Assembly: GCF_014645835.1 (NCBI RefSeq) | Contig: NZ_BMMM01000004.1 | Coordinates: 124,001-188,000, forward strand | DNA: 64,000 nt | Direction: 5' to 3' | From: Streptomyces albiflavescens | GTDB taxonomy: Bacteria; Actinomycetota; Actinomycetes; Streptomycetales; Streptomycetaceae | Program-made: the position numbers and the translations under genes | Part shown: positions 33,159-41,285 of the stretch, one piece after another | Numbering within the stretch: position 1 is the first letter of the stretch | Layout: every line of letters begins with the position of its first letter | The notes under the pieces: generated by a model | Database searches by the model: none | Told to the model about the DNA's origin: nothing | The model's input: the letters and a program-made list of their open reading frames with translations, nothing else

Positions 33159-34865
33159 ATGGAGACCGAGTCGGAGCCCTACGTCCGTCTTGCGACCCTG
33201 CGGCAGCTGCATCAGGTGATGGCGGACATGAACACCGCCCGCAGCCTGGCCGACACGCTGCAAACCGTCGCCGACGGCGTGGTCACCGGCCTCGGCTACG
33301 AGCTGGCGTGTGTCAACCTCGTACGCCCGGACGGCGACCTGGTGGTCGCCGCGTTCGCCGGCAACTCCGCCGCCGAGGCCCTGATCACCGGCCGCGTCGG
33401 CTCCCGCACCTCCTGGGACCGCCGGCTGAACATGGGCGAGGCCTGGGGCGATCTCAGGTTCATCCCGCACACCGAGGGCTGGGTCCTCGACGAGGACGAC
33501 GTACCGCAGTGGTACACCGACGGTCCCGCGCCCCGCTTCGAGGACGAGTGGCACCCCTCCGACCGCCTCTTCGCGCCCATGTACACCCCCAGTGCCTCCG
33601 GCGCCGCCTGCGGCGAGCTGATCGGCGTCCTGTCCGTGGACCGGCCGCGCAACGGCCGACGGCCGGGCGCGTGGGGCCGTGAGGCGCTCCAGATGTACGC
33701 CTTCCAGGCCGCCATCGCGATCAGCAACGCGCGTCTACGTGCGAACATGCAGCGCGCTCTGGTCCGCCTGGAGCGCGAGCAGCAGGCCCTTCGCGCCAGC
33801 GAGGAGAGCTTCCGCCAGGCCTTCGAGTACGCCCCGTCCGGCATGGCGATCGCCGAGATGGGCGGCGACCAGCACGGCCGGATACTGCGGACGAACGACG
33901 CCCTGTGCCGCCTGCTGGGGCGCCCCGCCTCCGCGATGCGCCGCTACTCCTTCTCCGATCTCGTGCACCCCGAGGACATCGGCACCCTGCTGCGGACCTC
34001 CGCCGAGGGTGGCCGGGCCGAGCTGCGGCTCGGCCGCCGCGACGGCACCTATGTCTGGGTCCATCTGCGCAACTCCGTCGTGGCGGACGCCGCCGACGGC
34101 CCCCGCTTCCTGCTCACGCACGTCGAGGACATCGAGGAGCGCAAGCGCCGCGAGCTGCAGCTCGCCCACCGCGCCTCGCACGACGCGCTCACCGGCCTGC
34201 CGAACTCGGCCGAGCTGCGCTCACGGCTCAGTGCCCGCCTCTGTCAGCGCCCGCAGTCCCTGCCGCCCGGTGCGGTGGCCTCGCTGGACGCGGCGTACGC
34301 GCACGGCCAGTACGCGGAGCTGCCGGGCGCGCCGTACGAGGGGAACGGCCATCCCGCCTACGACGGCAACGGCCACGGTTTCGACTTCCGGGCCGACTCC
34401 GAGGCGTACGACGCCTTCGACCACCATGTGCATACGATCGCGCCCGAGGGCGAGACGGACGACGGCACCAAGGGGCTCGCGGTGCTCTTCTGCGACCTCG
34501 ACGGCTTCAAGTCGATCAACGACCGGTTCGGGCACAACGCGGGTGACGCGGTTCTCATCGAGGTGGCCAGACGGCTCACCCAGGGCGTCCGGGACGGCGA
34601 CACGGTGGCCAGGCTCGGCGGCGACGAGTTCGTGGTGCTCGCCGACGGGCTCGGCCGCGCGGACGCCCAGGACCTGGCCGTACGGCTGCGGAACGCGATC
34701 ATTCCGCCCATCCGGGTCGACGGACGGGCGGTCCGCGTGGGCGCCAGCTTCGGCATCGGATGGGCACACTGCGGCATGACGGCGGACGAGGTGTTGAAAT
34801 CCGCTGACGAACGGATGTACGTCGAGAAACGGTCTCGTCCCAAAGCACACAGGCGTGCGGGATAA
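33159..34865 (+). CDS. cdgB: GAF-PAS-GGDEF diguanylate cyclase (CdgB-like)
   Basis: A 568-residue signalling enzyme that makes c-di-GMP, which controls Streptomyces development through BldD. Domain order: a GAF domain (about 15-190), a coiled segment, a PAS/PAC domain (about 210-325, with FEYAPSGMAIAEMGG and FLLTHVEDIEERKRREL), then GGDEF. The active-site motif RLGGDEFV has GGDEF at 487-491, and RDGD at 478-481 is an intact RxxD inhibitory I-site five residues upstream, so product feedback is expected. Between the first GGDEF helix (DALTGLPNSAELRSRL) and VLFCDLDGFKSIND there is an unusual insert of about 75 residues, rich in Gly, Tyr, His and Asp. GGGGAGG precedes the ATG. There is no transmembrane segment, so it is cytoplasmic. 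Confidence 0.9.
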   Translation: METESEPYVRLATLRQLHQVMADMNTARSLADTLQTVADGVVTGLGYELACVNLVRPDGDLVVAAFAGNSAAEALITGRVGSRTSWDRRLNMGEAWGDLRFIPHTEGWVLDEDDVPQWYTDGPAPRFEDEWHPSDRLFAPMYTPSASGAACGELIGVLSVDRPRNGRRPGAWGREALQMYAFQAAIAISNARLRANMQRALVRLEREQQALRASEESFRQAFEYAPSGMAIAEMGGDQHGRILRTNDALCRLLGRPASAMRRYSFSDLVHPEDIGTLLRTSAEGGRAELRLGRRDGTYVWVHLRNSVVADAADGPRFLLTHVEDIEERKRRELQLAHRASHDALTGLPNSAELRSRLSARLCQRPQSLPPGAVASLDAAYAHGQYAELPGAPYEGNGHPAYDGNGHGFDFRADSEAYDAFDHHVHTIAPEGETDDGTKGLAVLFCDLDGFKSINDRFGHNAGDAVLIEVARRLTQGVRDGDTVARLGGDEFVVLADGLGRADAQDLAVRLRNAIIPPIRVDGRAVRVGASFGIGWAHCGMTADEVLKSADERMYVEKRSRPKAHRRAG

Positions 34866-34980
34866 AGAGCAGGTCAGTGGGTCGATGCGGTGAAGACCAC
34901 CCGTTTGGTCCTGCTGGAGCGGGTAGGCTCGCCATTCATCCGTACCGCATTTGAACCGCACCTGTTGAGGAGACCAAGGG

Positions 34981-35964
34981 ATGACGTCCGGCAACAACGG
35001 CGCGAGCACGCCCGAGGACGAGGACCCGTTCGGCTACCTCTACGCCGATGGTCAGGCCAACGGAGCCACCCCGCCCAGTGGAGGCGGCGGCTACGGCTAC
35101 CCCGGCTCGGTCAACCGGGTGCGGCCTGTCGGTGAGCGCCAGTACGGCGGCCAGCAGGCACCGACCGCGCAGTACGGCCAGCAGGCACCGACCGCGCAGT
35201 ACGGCCAGGTCCCGCAGCAGCAGGCGTATGGCCAGCAGCCCGGCTACGGCCAGCCGAACGCGCACTACGCCGCCCCCGAGACGGTCCCAGGCGGGGCGCC
35301 CACGACCGTGCAGGCGCCGGTCAGCGGCGGGCGTGGCCGTGGCCCGAACACCAAGGGCCTCCTGATCGGCGCGATCGCCGTGGTCGCGGCGGTCGTGATC
35401 GGCATCGGGGTGGCGATGATCGGCGGCGACTCGGACGACGACAAGTCGGGCAACGAGGCGGGCTCGACCCCGTCCACCGCACAGAGCGCGGAACCGAGCC
35501 GGTCGGCGTCCCAGAGCGCCGGTGCCGTCGCGGAGCTGCCGAAGATCGACGCGAAGGCACTGAACCTGGGGACCGGTGTGGCGACGGCGTCGGACGTCGA
35601 CGGCGCCAGCTCCGACGGCGGTGTCTATGTGCAAGGCCTCAACAGCGTCGGCGCCTCGGTCACCTGGACCGTCAACGGGATTCCCGAGGACGGCCTCTAC
35701 ACCCTCTTCGCGGGGTACAGCGCGACCGGTGACAACCAGTCGATGACGCTCACCGTCAACGGCAAGACGTTCGGCAGCAAGCTGAACCTGGGCAACTTCA
35801 CGGGCGCCGCCGACGGCGACTTCGCCAAGGGCTGGACCCAGACCTACGCGTGGCCCACCCTCAACAAGGGCACCAACACGATCTCCCTCTCCTGCCAGGC
35901 CGGCGACAAGTGCAACATCCTGCTCGACCAGCTGTGGGTGAAGCAGGGCAAGGTCAAGAAGTAG
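34981..35964 (+). CDS. Membrane-anchored protein with C-terminal carbohydrate-binding (CBM6/35-like) domain
   Basis: A 327-residue type II membrane protein. The cytoplasmic N terminus (about 1-120) is Gly/Gln/Tyr/Pro-rich and contains tandem QQAPTAQYG repeats. One helix (about 123-145, LLIGAIAVVAAVVIGIGVAMI) follows, then an acidic Ser-rich linker and a beta-sandwich of about 130 residues (GVATASDVDGASSDGGVYV to NILLDQLWVKQG), which looks like a CBM35/CBM6 fold. It would display a sugar- or peptidoglycan-binding module outside the membrane. AGGAGA precedes the ATG. Its position just before the aminosugar genes may be incidental, and its ligand is unknown. Confidence 0.78.
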   Translation: MTSGNNGASTPEDEDPFGYLYADGQANGATPPSGGGGYGYPGSVNRVRPVGERQYGGQQAPTAQYGQQAPTAQYGQVPQQQAYGQQPGYGQPNAHYAAPETVPGGAPTTVQAPVSGGRGRGPNTKGLLIGAIAVVAAVVIGIGVAMIGGDSDDDKSGNEAGSTPSTAQSAEPSRSASQSAGAVAELPKIDAKALNLGTGVATASDVDGASSDGGVYVQGLNSVGASVTWTVNGIPEDGLYTLFAGYSATGDNQSMTLTVNGKTFGSKLNLGNFTGAADGDFAKGWTQTYAWPTLNKGTNTISLSCQAGDKCNILLDQLWVKQGKVKK

Positions 35965-35987
35965 CCGGCCGGCCTGCGCGACGGCGG

Positions 35988-36917
35988 TCACGCCGCCGTC
36001 GCGTCCCCCGTCACCGTTATCTGGTCCAGCAGGGTCTCGTACGCCGCGTGGTCGAACTCGCCTGCTGTGGGGGCCAGTACGGTCGCCGCGGACAGGGCGA
36101 CGGCTCGGGCGAGGCGGTCGGGCCAGGAGAGGTGTTCGACCAGACCGGAGAGCAGGCCCGCCACGGCCGAGTCGCCGGCGCCCGTCGGGTTGCCGTGGAC
36201 GCGGCGCGGTGGGGTGGCGCGCCAGCGGCCGTCCGCGTTGGCGGCGAGGAGGCCCTCGGGGCCCAGGGAGGCCACGACGGTGTGGGCGCCGCGTCGGCGG
36301 GCGTCCCGGGTGGCCTGCAACGGGTCGTGGGAACCGGTGAGTTCGGCGAGTTCGTCGGCGTTCGGCTTGACGATGTCGGGGCGGGCCGCGACCCCGCGCC
36401 GCAGCGGTTCGCCGCTGGTGTCGAGGAGGACCGGGACGGCCGCCGCGCGGGCCGTGCGGACGAGCCCCGCGTACGCGCCCACCGGCACCCCCGGCGGCAG
36501 GCTGCCGCACAGGGCCACGGCCGAGGCGGAGCGCAGCAGCACCTCGTACGCCTCCTGGAAGGCCGCCCACTCGGCCGGGGTGATCTCCGGGCCGGGTTCG
36601 TTGAGTTGAGTCGTGTCACCCGTCGTCGTGTCGACCACCGCTATCGTGCGGCGCGTCGATCCCGTCACCGGGACCAGCGCGTCCACCACGCCCGGCGTGC
36701 ACATGAGTTGGTCCTGTACCGCGCGGCCGGTCGCGCCGCCCGTGTAGCCCGTGACCGTCACCTCGTGGCCGAGGGCGGCGAGCACCCGGGCCACGTTCAG
36801 GCCCTTGCCGCCCGGGCGTTCGGTCACCTCGGTCACCCGGTGCGAGGTGTGCGGCCGCAGGGACCGTACGCCGTAGGTGATGTCGAGAGCGGTGTTCAGC
36901 GTGACCGTGAGGATCAC
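35988..36917 (-). CDS. PfkB-family hexose kinase (1-phosphofructokinase-like)
   Basis: A 309-residue sugar kinase. ILTVTLNTALDITYGV opens it as in 1-phosphofructokinase/tagatose-6-phosphate kinase. RPGGKGLNVARVLAALG is PfkB signature 1, and GNPTGAGDSAVAGLLSGL contains the anion hole and catalytic Asp of signature 2. It phosphorylates a hexose phosphate with ATP; fructose 1-phosphate, tagatose 6-phosphate or an amino-sugar phosphate are all possible. It lies downstream of nagA on the same strand, separated by a terminator-like hairpin, so it could be an additional, partly uncoupled member of the nag locus. Confidence 0.85.
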   Translation of the reverse strand: MILTVTLNTALDITYGVRSLRPHTSHRVTEVTERPGGKGLNVARVLAALGHEVTVTGYTGGATGRAVQDQLMCTPGVVDALVPVTGSTRRTIAVVDTTTGDTTQLNEPGPEITPAEWAAFQEAYEVLLRSASAVALCGSLPPGVPVGAYAGLVRTARAAAVPVLLDTSGEPLRRGVAARPDIVKPNADELAELTGSHDPLQATRDARRRGAHTVVASLGPEGLLAANADGRWRATPPRRVHGNPTGAGDSAVAGLLSGLVEHLSWPDRLARAVALSAATVLAPTAGEFDHAAYETLLDQITVTGDATAA

Positions 36918-37006
36918 CTGGGCCGACCTCCCCCGAAGAGAATCATGATGCAGACGCCGCGTATGCGCTTACCGGTTGTTCCGGAGGCTCGATCATGCCA
37001 AAGACA

Positions 37007-37042
37007 ACGGCGGTCGGCCCAGTCCCGCGGGCCAACCGCCGT
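37007..37042 (-). terminator. Terminator hairpin after nagA
   Basis: ACGGCGGT-C-GGCCC pairs with GGGCC-A-ACCGCCGT with one mismatch and an 8-nt loop, about 60 bp past the nagA stop. Confidence 0.6.
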
Positions 37043-37102
37043 GCTTGAACAGCCAATTGTTGTACGTCGGTAGTCATTCGCCGTGCGCCGGCAGGGGACC
37101 AA

Positions 37103-38248
37103 TCACCCCAGTTGGGGATCGACCACCCATTCGCCCTTGCGCATCACGCCCTTGAGCCCGAAGTCGGCGTCGAGGACCACCAGGTCGGCGTCCTTGCCCG
37201 GCTCCAGCGACCCCACCTTGTCGTACACGCCGAGCAGCCGCGCGGGGTTGGCGGAGAGGGCCGCCACGACGCCCTCGACCGGCAGTCGGTCGACCGTCAC
37301 CGCGCGCTGGAAGGCGCGGTCGAGCGTGAGCGTCGAGCCCGCGATCGAGCCGCCCTCCACCAGGCGGGCGACGCCGTCCGCGACCTCGACCTCCAGCGGG
37401 CCGAGCATGTAGCGGCCGTCGCCGAATCCCGCCGCGTCCATCGCGTCCGTGATGAACGCGACCCGGTCCGCGCCCGCGTGATGGAACGCCAGTTGCAGGG
37501 AGGCCGGGTGCAGATGTGTCCCGTCATTGATCAGCTCGACCGTGATCCGCTCGTCCTCCAGGAGGGCGGCGATGGGGCCGGGGGCGCGATGGCCGAGCGC
37601 GGGCATCGCGTTGAACAGGTGCGTCGCCACGGTCGCGCCCGCGTCGATGGCCTCCTGCGTCTGCTCGTACGTCGCGTCGGTGTGCCCGATCGCCGCGATC
37701 ACCCCGTGCTCGGCCAGCAGGCGTACGGAGTCGATGCCGCCCGGCAGTTCGGTGGCGAGGGTGACCATCTTGGCCCGGCCGCGCGCCGCGTCGATCAGCT
37801 TGCGGACCTCCGCCGGGTCCGGGTCGCGCAGCAGTTCCTCGGAGTGGGCGCCCTTGCGGCACGGGGAGATGAACGGGCCCTCGAAGTGGATGCCCGCGAT
37901 GTCGCCCTGCTCGGCCAGTTCGGACAGCAGTCCGGCGCGCTCGGCCAGGCCGTGCATGTCGCCGGTGACGGTCGAGGCGACGACCGTCGTGGTGCCGTGC
38001 AGCCGGTGCGTGTGGACGCCTTGGAGGACCTCCTCGACGGTCCCGGAGGTGAAGGACGCGCCTCCGCCGCCGTGGTTGTGCATGTCGACGAAGCCGGGCA
38101 CCAGCCAGTGGCCCGAGAGATCGACCGTCTCCGTCTCCGTGGGGGCGCTTCCAGCGATCCGCGCGCCGTCGATGATCACGCGGCCGCCGTCCACGATCCC
38201 GGTGGGCAGGACCACCCGGGCGCCGGCGAAAACCTTGCTAGGGGCCAT
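37103..38248 (-). CDS. nagA: N-acetylglucosamine-6-phosphate deacetylase
   Basis: NagA removes acetate from GlcNAc-6-phosphate, giving glucosamine-6-phosphate, the effector that relieves DasR repression. The 381-residue amidohydrolase has GFVDMHNHGGGGASF, the metal-binding HFEGPFISPCRKGAH, IGHTDATYEQ, ATHLFNAMPALGHR and the catalytic Asp in ITDAMDAAGFGDG. Its ATG overlaps the nagK stop (TGATG, one shared base), so nagK and nagA are translationally coupled. The operon is controlled from the dre sites upstream of nagK. Confidence 0.95.
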   Translation of the reverse strand: MAPSKVFAGARVVLPTGIVDGGRVIIDGARIAGSAPTETETVDLSGHWLVPGFVDMHNHGGGGASFTSGTVEEVLQGVHTHRLHGTTTVVASTVTGDMHGLAERAGLLSELAEQGDIAGIHFEGPFISPCRKGAHSEELLRDPDPAEVRKLIDAARGRAKMVTLATELPGGIDSVRLLAEHGVIAAIGHTDATYEQTQEAIDAGATVATHLFNAMPALGHRAPGPIAALLEDERITVELINDGTHLHPASLQLAFHHAGADRVAFITDAMDAAGFGDGRYMLGPLEVEVADGVARLVEGGSIAGSTLTLDRAFQRAVTVDRLPVEGVVAALSANPARLLGVYDKVGSLEPGKDADLVVLDADFGLKGVMRKGEWVVDPQLG

Positions 38249-39198
38249 CAGGTGGTTACCTCCGAGCGGTCGGTGATGTCGGTTTCGAGTAGATCCCAGG
38301 CCAGCAGGCCCGCGCCCAGACAGCCGGCCGTGTCGCCGAGGGCCGCGGGAACGATGGACGGCAGCTTCTGGAAGGTGACGCGCCGCTCGACGGCGGCCCG
38401 CAGCGGTGTGAACAAGGTTTCTCCCGCCTCGGCCAGCCCGCCACCGATGATCAGGGTGCGTGGGTCCAGCAGGGTGAGCGCGGTGACGAGCCCGTCGGCG
38501 AGCGCGTCGACGGCCTCCTGCCAGACGGCTGCGGCTCGCGGATCCCCGGACTCCACGGCCTTCGCGCAGTCCGCCGCGTCCGCCTCCGGATCACCGGAGG
38601 CCTCGGCCCAGGCCTGGCTGACCGCCGCCGCGGAGGCGAACCGCTCCAGACAGCCGCGCTGCCCGCAGGGACAGGGGGTCCCTCCGGGGCGTACGACGAT
38701 GTGGCCGATCTCGCCCGCGAAGCCGTGCGCGCCCTCCTCGACGCCGCCGTCGATACCGATGGCGCCGGCGATACCGGTACCGAGGGGGACGAACAGGAAA
38801 CGGTCCGCGCCCTGCCCCGCGCCGATGCGGCCCTCGGCGAGCCCGCCCGTGCGCACGTCGTGGCCGAGTGCGACGGGGACGCCGCCCAGCCGGTCGCCGA
38901 GCAGCCGGCGCAGCGGGACGTCGCGCCAGCCGAGGTTGGCCGAGTACACGGCGATGCCCCGCGCGGCGTCGACGATGCCGGGTACGGCGAGCCCGGCGGC
39001 GGACGCGGGCTCGCCGAAGTGCTGCTCGCCGTACCCGCGCAGCTCGGCTGCGAAGCCGAGGATCGTCTCGACGACGGCGTCCGGACCGCGCTCCCGGCCG
39101 GTCGCCCGGCGGGCCTGATGGAGCAGCTCGCCGTCCGCCCCCACGAGGGCGGCCTTCATCCCGGTGCCGCCCACATCGAGGGCGATGACATGTCTCAC
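38248..39198 (-). CDS. nagK: N-acetylglucosamine kinase, ROK family
   Basis: A 316-residue ROK kinase. VIALDVGGTGMKAALV is the phosphate-binding start, HDVRTGGLAEGRIG and GTGIAGAIGIDGG are sugar and ATP contacts, and CPCGQRGCLERFASA is the ROK zinc motif (CxCGxxGCxE). In S. coelicolor the nagA-adjacent ROK gene phosphorylates GlcNAc, so I assign NagK on family plus context. It is the first gene of the leftward nagK-nagA operon, divergent from a sugar-binding lipoprotein gene, with two DasR-like operators in between. Confidence 0.88.
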   Translation of the reverse strand: MRHVIALDVGGTGMKAALVGADGELLHQARRATGRERGPDAVVETILGFAAELRGYGEQHFGEPASAAGLAVPGIVDAARGIAVYSANLGWRDVPLRRLLGDRLGGVPVALGHDVRTGGLAEGRIGAGQGADRFLFVPLGTGIAGAIGIDGGVEEGAHGFAGEIGHIVVRPGGTPCPCGQRGCLERFASAAAVSQAWAEASGDPEADAADCAKAVESGDPRAAAVWQEAVDALADGLVTALTLLDPRTLIIGGGLAEAGETLFTPLRAAVERRVTFQKLPSIVPAALGDTAGCLGAGLLAWDLLETDITDRSEVTT

Positions 39199-39228
39199 GG
39201 GGGACAGTGTCGCCCCTTACCCCAGGAG

Positions 39229-39258
39229 AGGTCTAGTCCACTCACGTGGTGTAGACCT
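39229..39258. promoter_or_regulatory. Two tandem DasR-responsive elements between nagK and a sugar-binding gene
   Basis: AGGTCTAGTCCA (39229-39240) and TGGTGTAGACCT (39247-39258) each match the dre core TGGTCTAGACCA at 10 of 12 positions, with centres 18 bp apart, placing them on similar helical faces. They lie 30-60 bp upstream of nagK and about 105 bp upstream of the rightward lipoprotein gene, so they could control both. DasR repression lifted by GlcN-6-phosphate is the expected logic. Confidence 0.75.
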
Positions 39259-39304
39259 TGTATCCGCATTCCGAGACAGATGCAACGAACGCAGAAGCAA
39301 AGAG

Positions 39305-39340
39305 GGCCGGTCTCCGGCGCAGTTCGGCCGGAGACCGGCC
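39305..39340 (+). promoter_or_regulatory. Long perfect hairpin in the leader of the sugar-binding gene
   Basis: GGCCGGTCTCCGG (39305-39317) and CCGGAGACCGGCC (39328-39340) form a perfect 13-bp stem with a 10-nt loop. It lies between the operators and the GTG at 39362, so it would be in the 5' leader of the message. It could be an attenuator or a stability element, or an operator for another regulator. Confidence 0.55.
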
Positions 39341-39361
39341 AGGGGTTGGGAGAAAGACGCA

Positions 39362-40627
39362 GTGCAGCGGCGTAGGACAGGACTGATCGCGGTGGCCTCC
39401 GCTCTGGGCATGACGGCGACCCTCGCGGGCTGCGGCGGCTCGGGCGGTTCCTCGGAGGTGACCCTCAAGCTGGTGGCCGCCGACTACGGCGACTCCAAGG
39501 CCAACAGCTCCCAGAGGTACTGGGACAAGCTGGCCAAGGAGTACGAGGCCGACCACCCGAGGGTCAGGGTCGAGGTCAGCGTCTACTCCTGGACCGACGT
39601 CGACCGCAAGGTCAAGGAGATGGTCGCGGCGGACGACGCCCCCGACCTGGCGCAGATCGGCGCATACGCCGACTACGCCGCCAAGGGCGAGCTCTACAGG
39701 GTCGACGACCTGCTCTCCATACCCGTGCAGGCCAACTTCGTCCCGCAGCTCACGGACGCGGGGGAGACGGACCGGACGCAGTACGGCATGCCGTTCGCTT
39801 CCTCCACGCGGCTTCTCTTCTACAACAAGACGCTGTTCTCGCAGGCCGGGCTCACCCCGCCGCAGACGTGGAGCGAGCTGGCGGCCGACGCCAAGGCGCT
39901 CAAGTCCGAGGGAGTCAAGTTCCCGTACGCGCTGCCGCTCGGGCCGGAGGAGGCGCAGGCCGAGACGATGCAGTGGCTGCTCAGCGGGGGCGGCGGCTAC
40001 ACCGACGACGTCGGCACGTACTCCATCGACTCCCCGCAGAACATCAAGACGCTCACCTGGCTCAAGGACGAACTGGTCGGCAAGGGGCTCACCGGACCCG
40101 TCGCGCCCGCGAAGCTGAATCGCGCCGACGCGTTCTCCGCGTTCACTCGCGGCGACGTCGGGATGCTCGTCGGGCACCCCACGCTGATGCAGAAGGCCGC
40201 CAAGAAGGGCGTGAAGTTCGGCATGGTGCCGATGCCCGGCATCGACGGCAGGGCCAAGGCCACGATGGGTGTCGCCGACTGGATGATGGCGTTCAGGAAG
40301 AACGGCCACGGCAAGCAACTCGGCGACTTCCTCAACTTCGTCTACGACGACAAGAACGTGCTCGCCTTCTCCCGCGAGTACGACCTGCTGCCGGTCACCG
40401 CGTCGGCGTCCGAGGCCATGGCCGCGGACAAGAACGAGCAGGACCTCGGCCCGTTCCTGGACCAGCTCCCTTCCTCCGTGCTCTACCCCGTCGGGAAGAC
40501 CTCCTGGGCCGGGATCAGCGCCGACGTCAAGAAGCAGATCGCCCGGGCCGTGAGTTCGGGCGGGAGCCCGACCGGGGTCCTGGGCAAGCTCCAGATCACG
40601 GCGACGACGCAGGACAGCGCGGCGTAG
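39362..40627 (+). CDS. Sugar-binding lipoprotein of an ABC importer
   Basis: A 421-residue family 1 extracellular solute-binding protein. The N terminus QRRRTGLIAVASALG and TLAGCGG make a lipoprotein signal with the anchor Cys at about residue 24. The body starts VTLKLVAADYGD and has the binding-cleft segments YGMPFASSTRLLFYNKTLF and LTPPQTWSELAADAKALK. No permease genes follow, so it must work with permeases elsewhere; MsiK encoded at 8.6 kb is a candidate ATPase. GGGAGAAAG precedes the GTG. Given the dre sites next door, an amino sugar or its oligomer is a reasonable ligand guess. Its TAG stop is formed at the boundary of a mobile element. Confidence 0.87.
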   Translation: MQRRRTGLIAVASALGMTATLAGCGGSGGSSEVTLKLVAADYGDSKANSSQRYWDKLAKEYEADHPRVRVEVSVYSWTDVDRKVKEMVAADDAPDLAQIGAYADYAAKGELYRVDDLLSIPVQANFVPQLTDAGETDRTQYGMPFASSTRLLFYNKTLFSQAGLTPPQTWSELAADAKALKSEGVKFPYALPLGPEEAQAETMQWLLSGGGGYTDDVGTYSIDSPQNIKTLTWLKDELVGKGLTGPVAPAKLNRADAFSAFTRGDVGMLVGHPTLMQKAAKKGVKFGMVPMPGIDGRAKATMGVADWMMAFRKNGHGKQLGDFLNFVYDDKNVLAFSREYDLLPVTASASEAMAADKNEQDLGPFLDQLPSSVLYPVGKTSWAGISADVKKQIARAVSSGGSPTGVLGKLQITATTQDSAA

Positions 40628-40803
40628 GCCCTGTCGTCAAATTCCCGTCTGCCCCGCGACGCCATGCACGCACTCTCGCCGCACCGGGCACAGACCCAAG
40701 TACATCCAGTACGAGGGCCTGTGCCCGGCACGCCGAGAGCACGCACCTGACGCCGCAGGGCCCGCCCTCCGGGCGGACGACGGGAATTTGACGACAGGAC
40801 CTA
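40625..40803. mobile_element. TA-flanked MITE-like element, family A, copy 3 (175 bp)
   Basis: The element proper is 40627-40801, flanked by TA. It is identical to copy 1 over 175 bp except one base, in the same orientation. The left TA plus the first G of the element form the TAG stop of the sugar-binding protein gene. The near identity of copies 15 kb apart suggests recent movement or gene conversion. Confidence 0.88.
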
Positions 40804-40827
40804 GCGCTGTCGGTGCCGGGGGATACG

Positions 40828-41064
40828 GTGCTGTCCATGGAGGACCTCACCCCACGGGAACAGGGCATCCTCGCGATGGAGCGTCGCGGGTTTTCGGGCC
40901 CGGGGGCCAAGGAGCGGGCGATCCGGGAGCAGCTGGGTCTGCCCCCGGTGCGCTACTACCAACTCCTGAACGCTCTGCTCGACGACCCGCGCGCCCTCGC
41001 CCACGACCCGATCACGGTCAACCGCCTTCGCCGGGTGAGGGAGGCGCGCCGGGGGGAGCGGTGA
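40828..41064 (+). CDS. DUF3263-family small protein (putative DNA-binding)
   Basis: A 78-residue conserved actinobacterial protein. MEDLTPREQGILAMERRGFS and REQLGLPPVRYYQLLNALL look like a helix-turn-helix of the sigma region-4 type; members are annotated as DUF3263. The function is unknown. GGGGGA stands before the GTG at 40828; an ATG at 40837 would give MEDLTPREQ, and both are possible. The mobile element ends 25 bp upstream, so it may have displaced or supplied the promoter. Confidence 0.8.
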   Translation: MLSMEDLTPREQGILAMERRGFSGPGAKERAIREQLGLPPVRYYQLLNALLDDPRALAHDPITVNRLRRVREARRGER

Positions 41065-41072
41065 CCTGGGGT

Positions 41073-41214
41073 GCGGGTGGGTGGTTGTTCGCCCCCTCCG
41101 CCCCTAAAAGGGGCGCGGGGAACTGCGCGATCTTTTGAGCGGGGGTCTGGGGGCGGCAGCCCCCAGGTATGGGACGGGCAGGGGCGGAGGGGGCGAAAAA
41201 ACCACCCACCCGCA
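41073..41214. repeat. Large inverted repeat with Streptomyces dispersed-repeat core
   Basis: About 34 bp starting GTGCGGGTGGGTGGTT (41073) is matched inversely by a block ending AACCACCCACCCGCAC (41214), with CGCCCCCTCCGCCCC inside each arm. The interior carries GGGGCGCGGGGAACTGCGCGA, a sequence repeated between genes in many Streptomyces. It may act as a terminator for the DUF3263 gene or as a REP-like element. Confidence 0.65.
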
Positions 41215-41285
41215 CCCTCGTCGGCGGCCGTGTGTGACCCGATGAGCCATGGGTGCGCCCGGCCCCGCGCGGATAGGGTCGGCGT

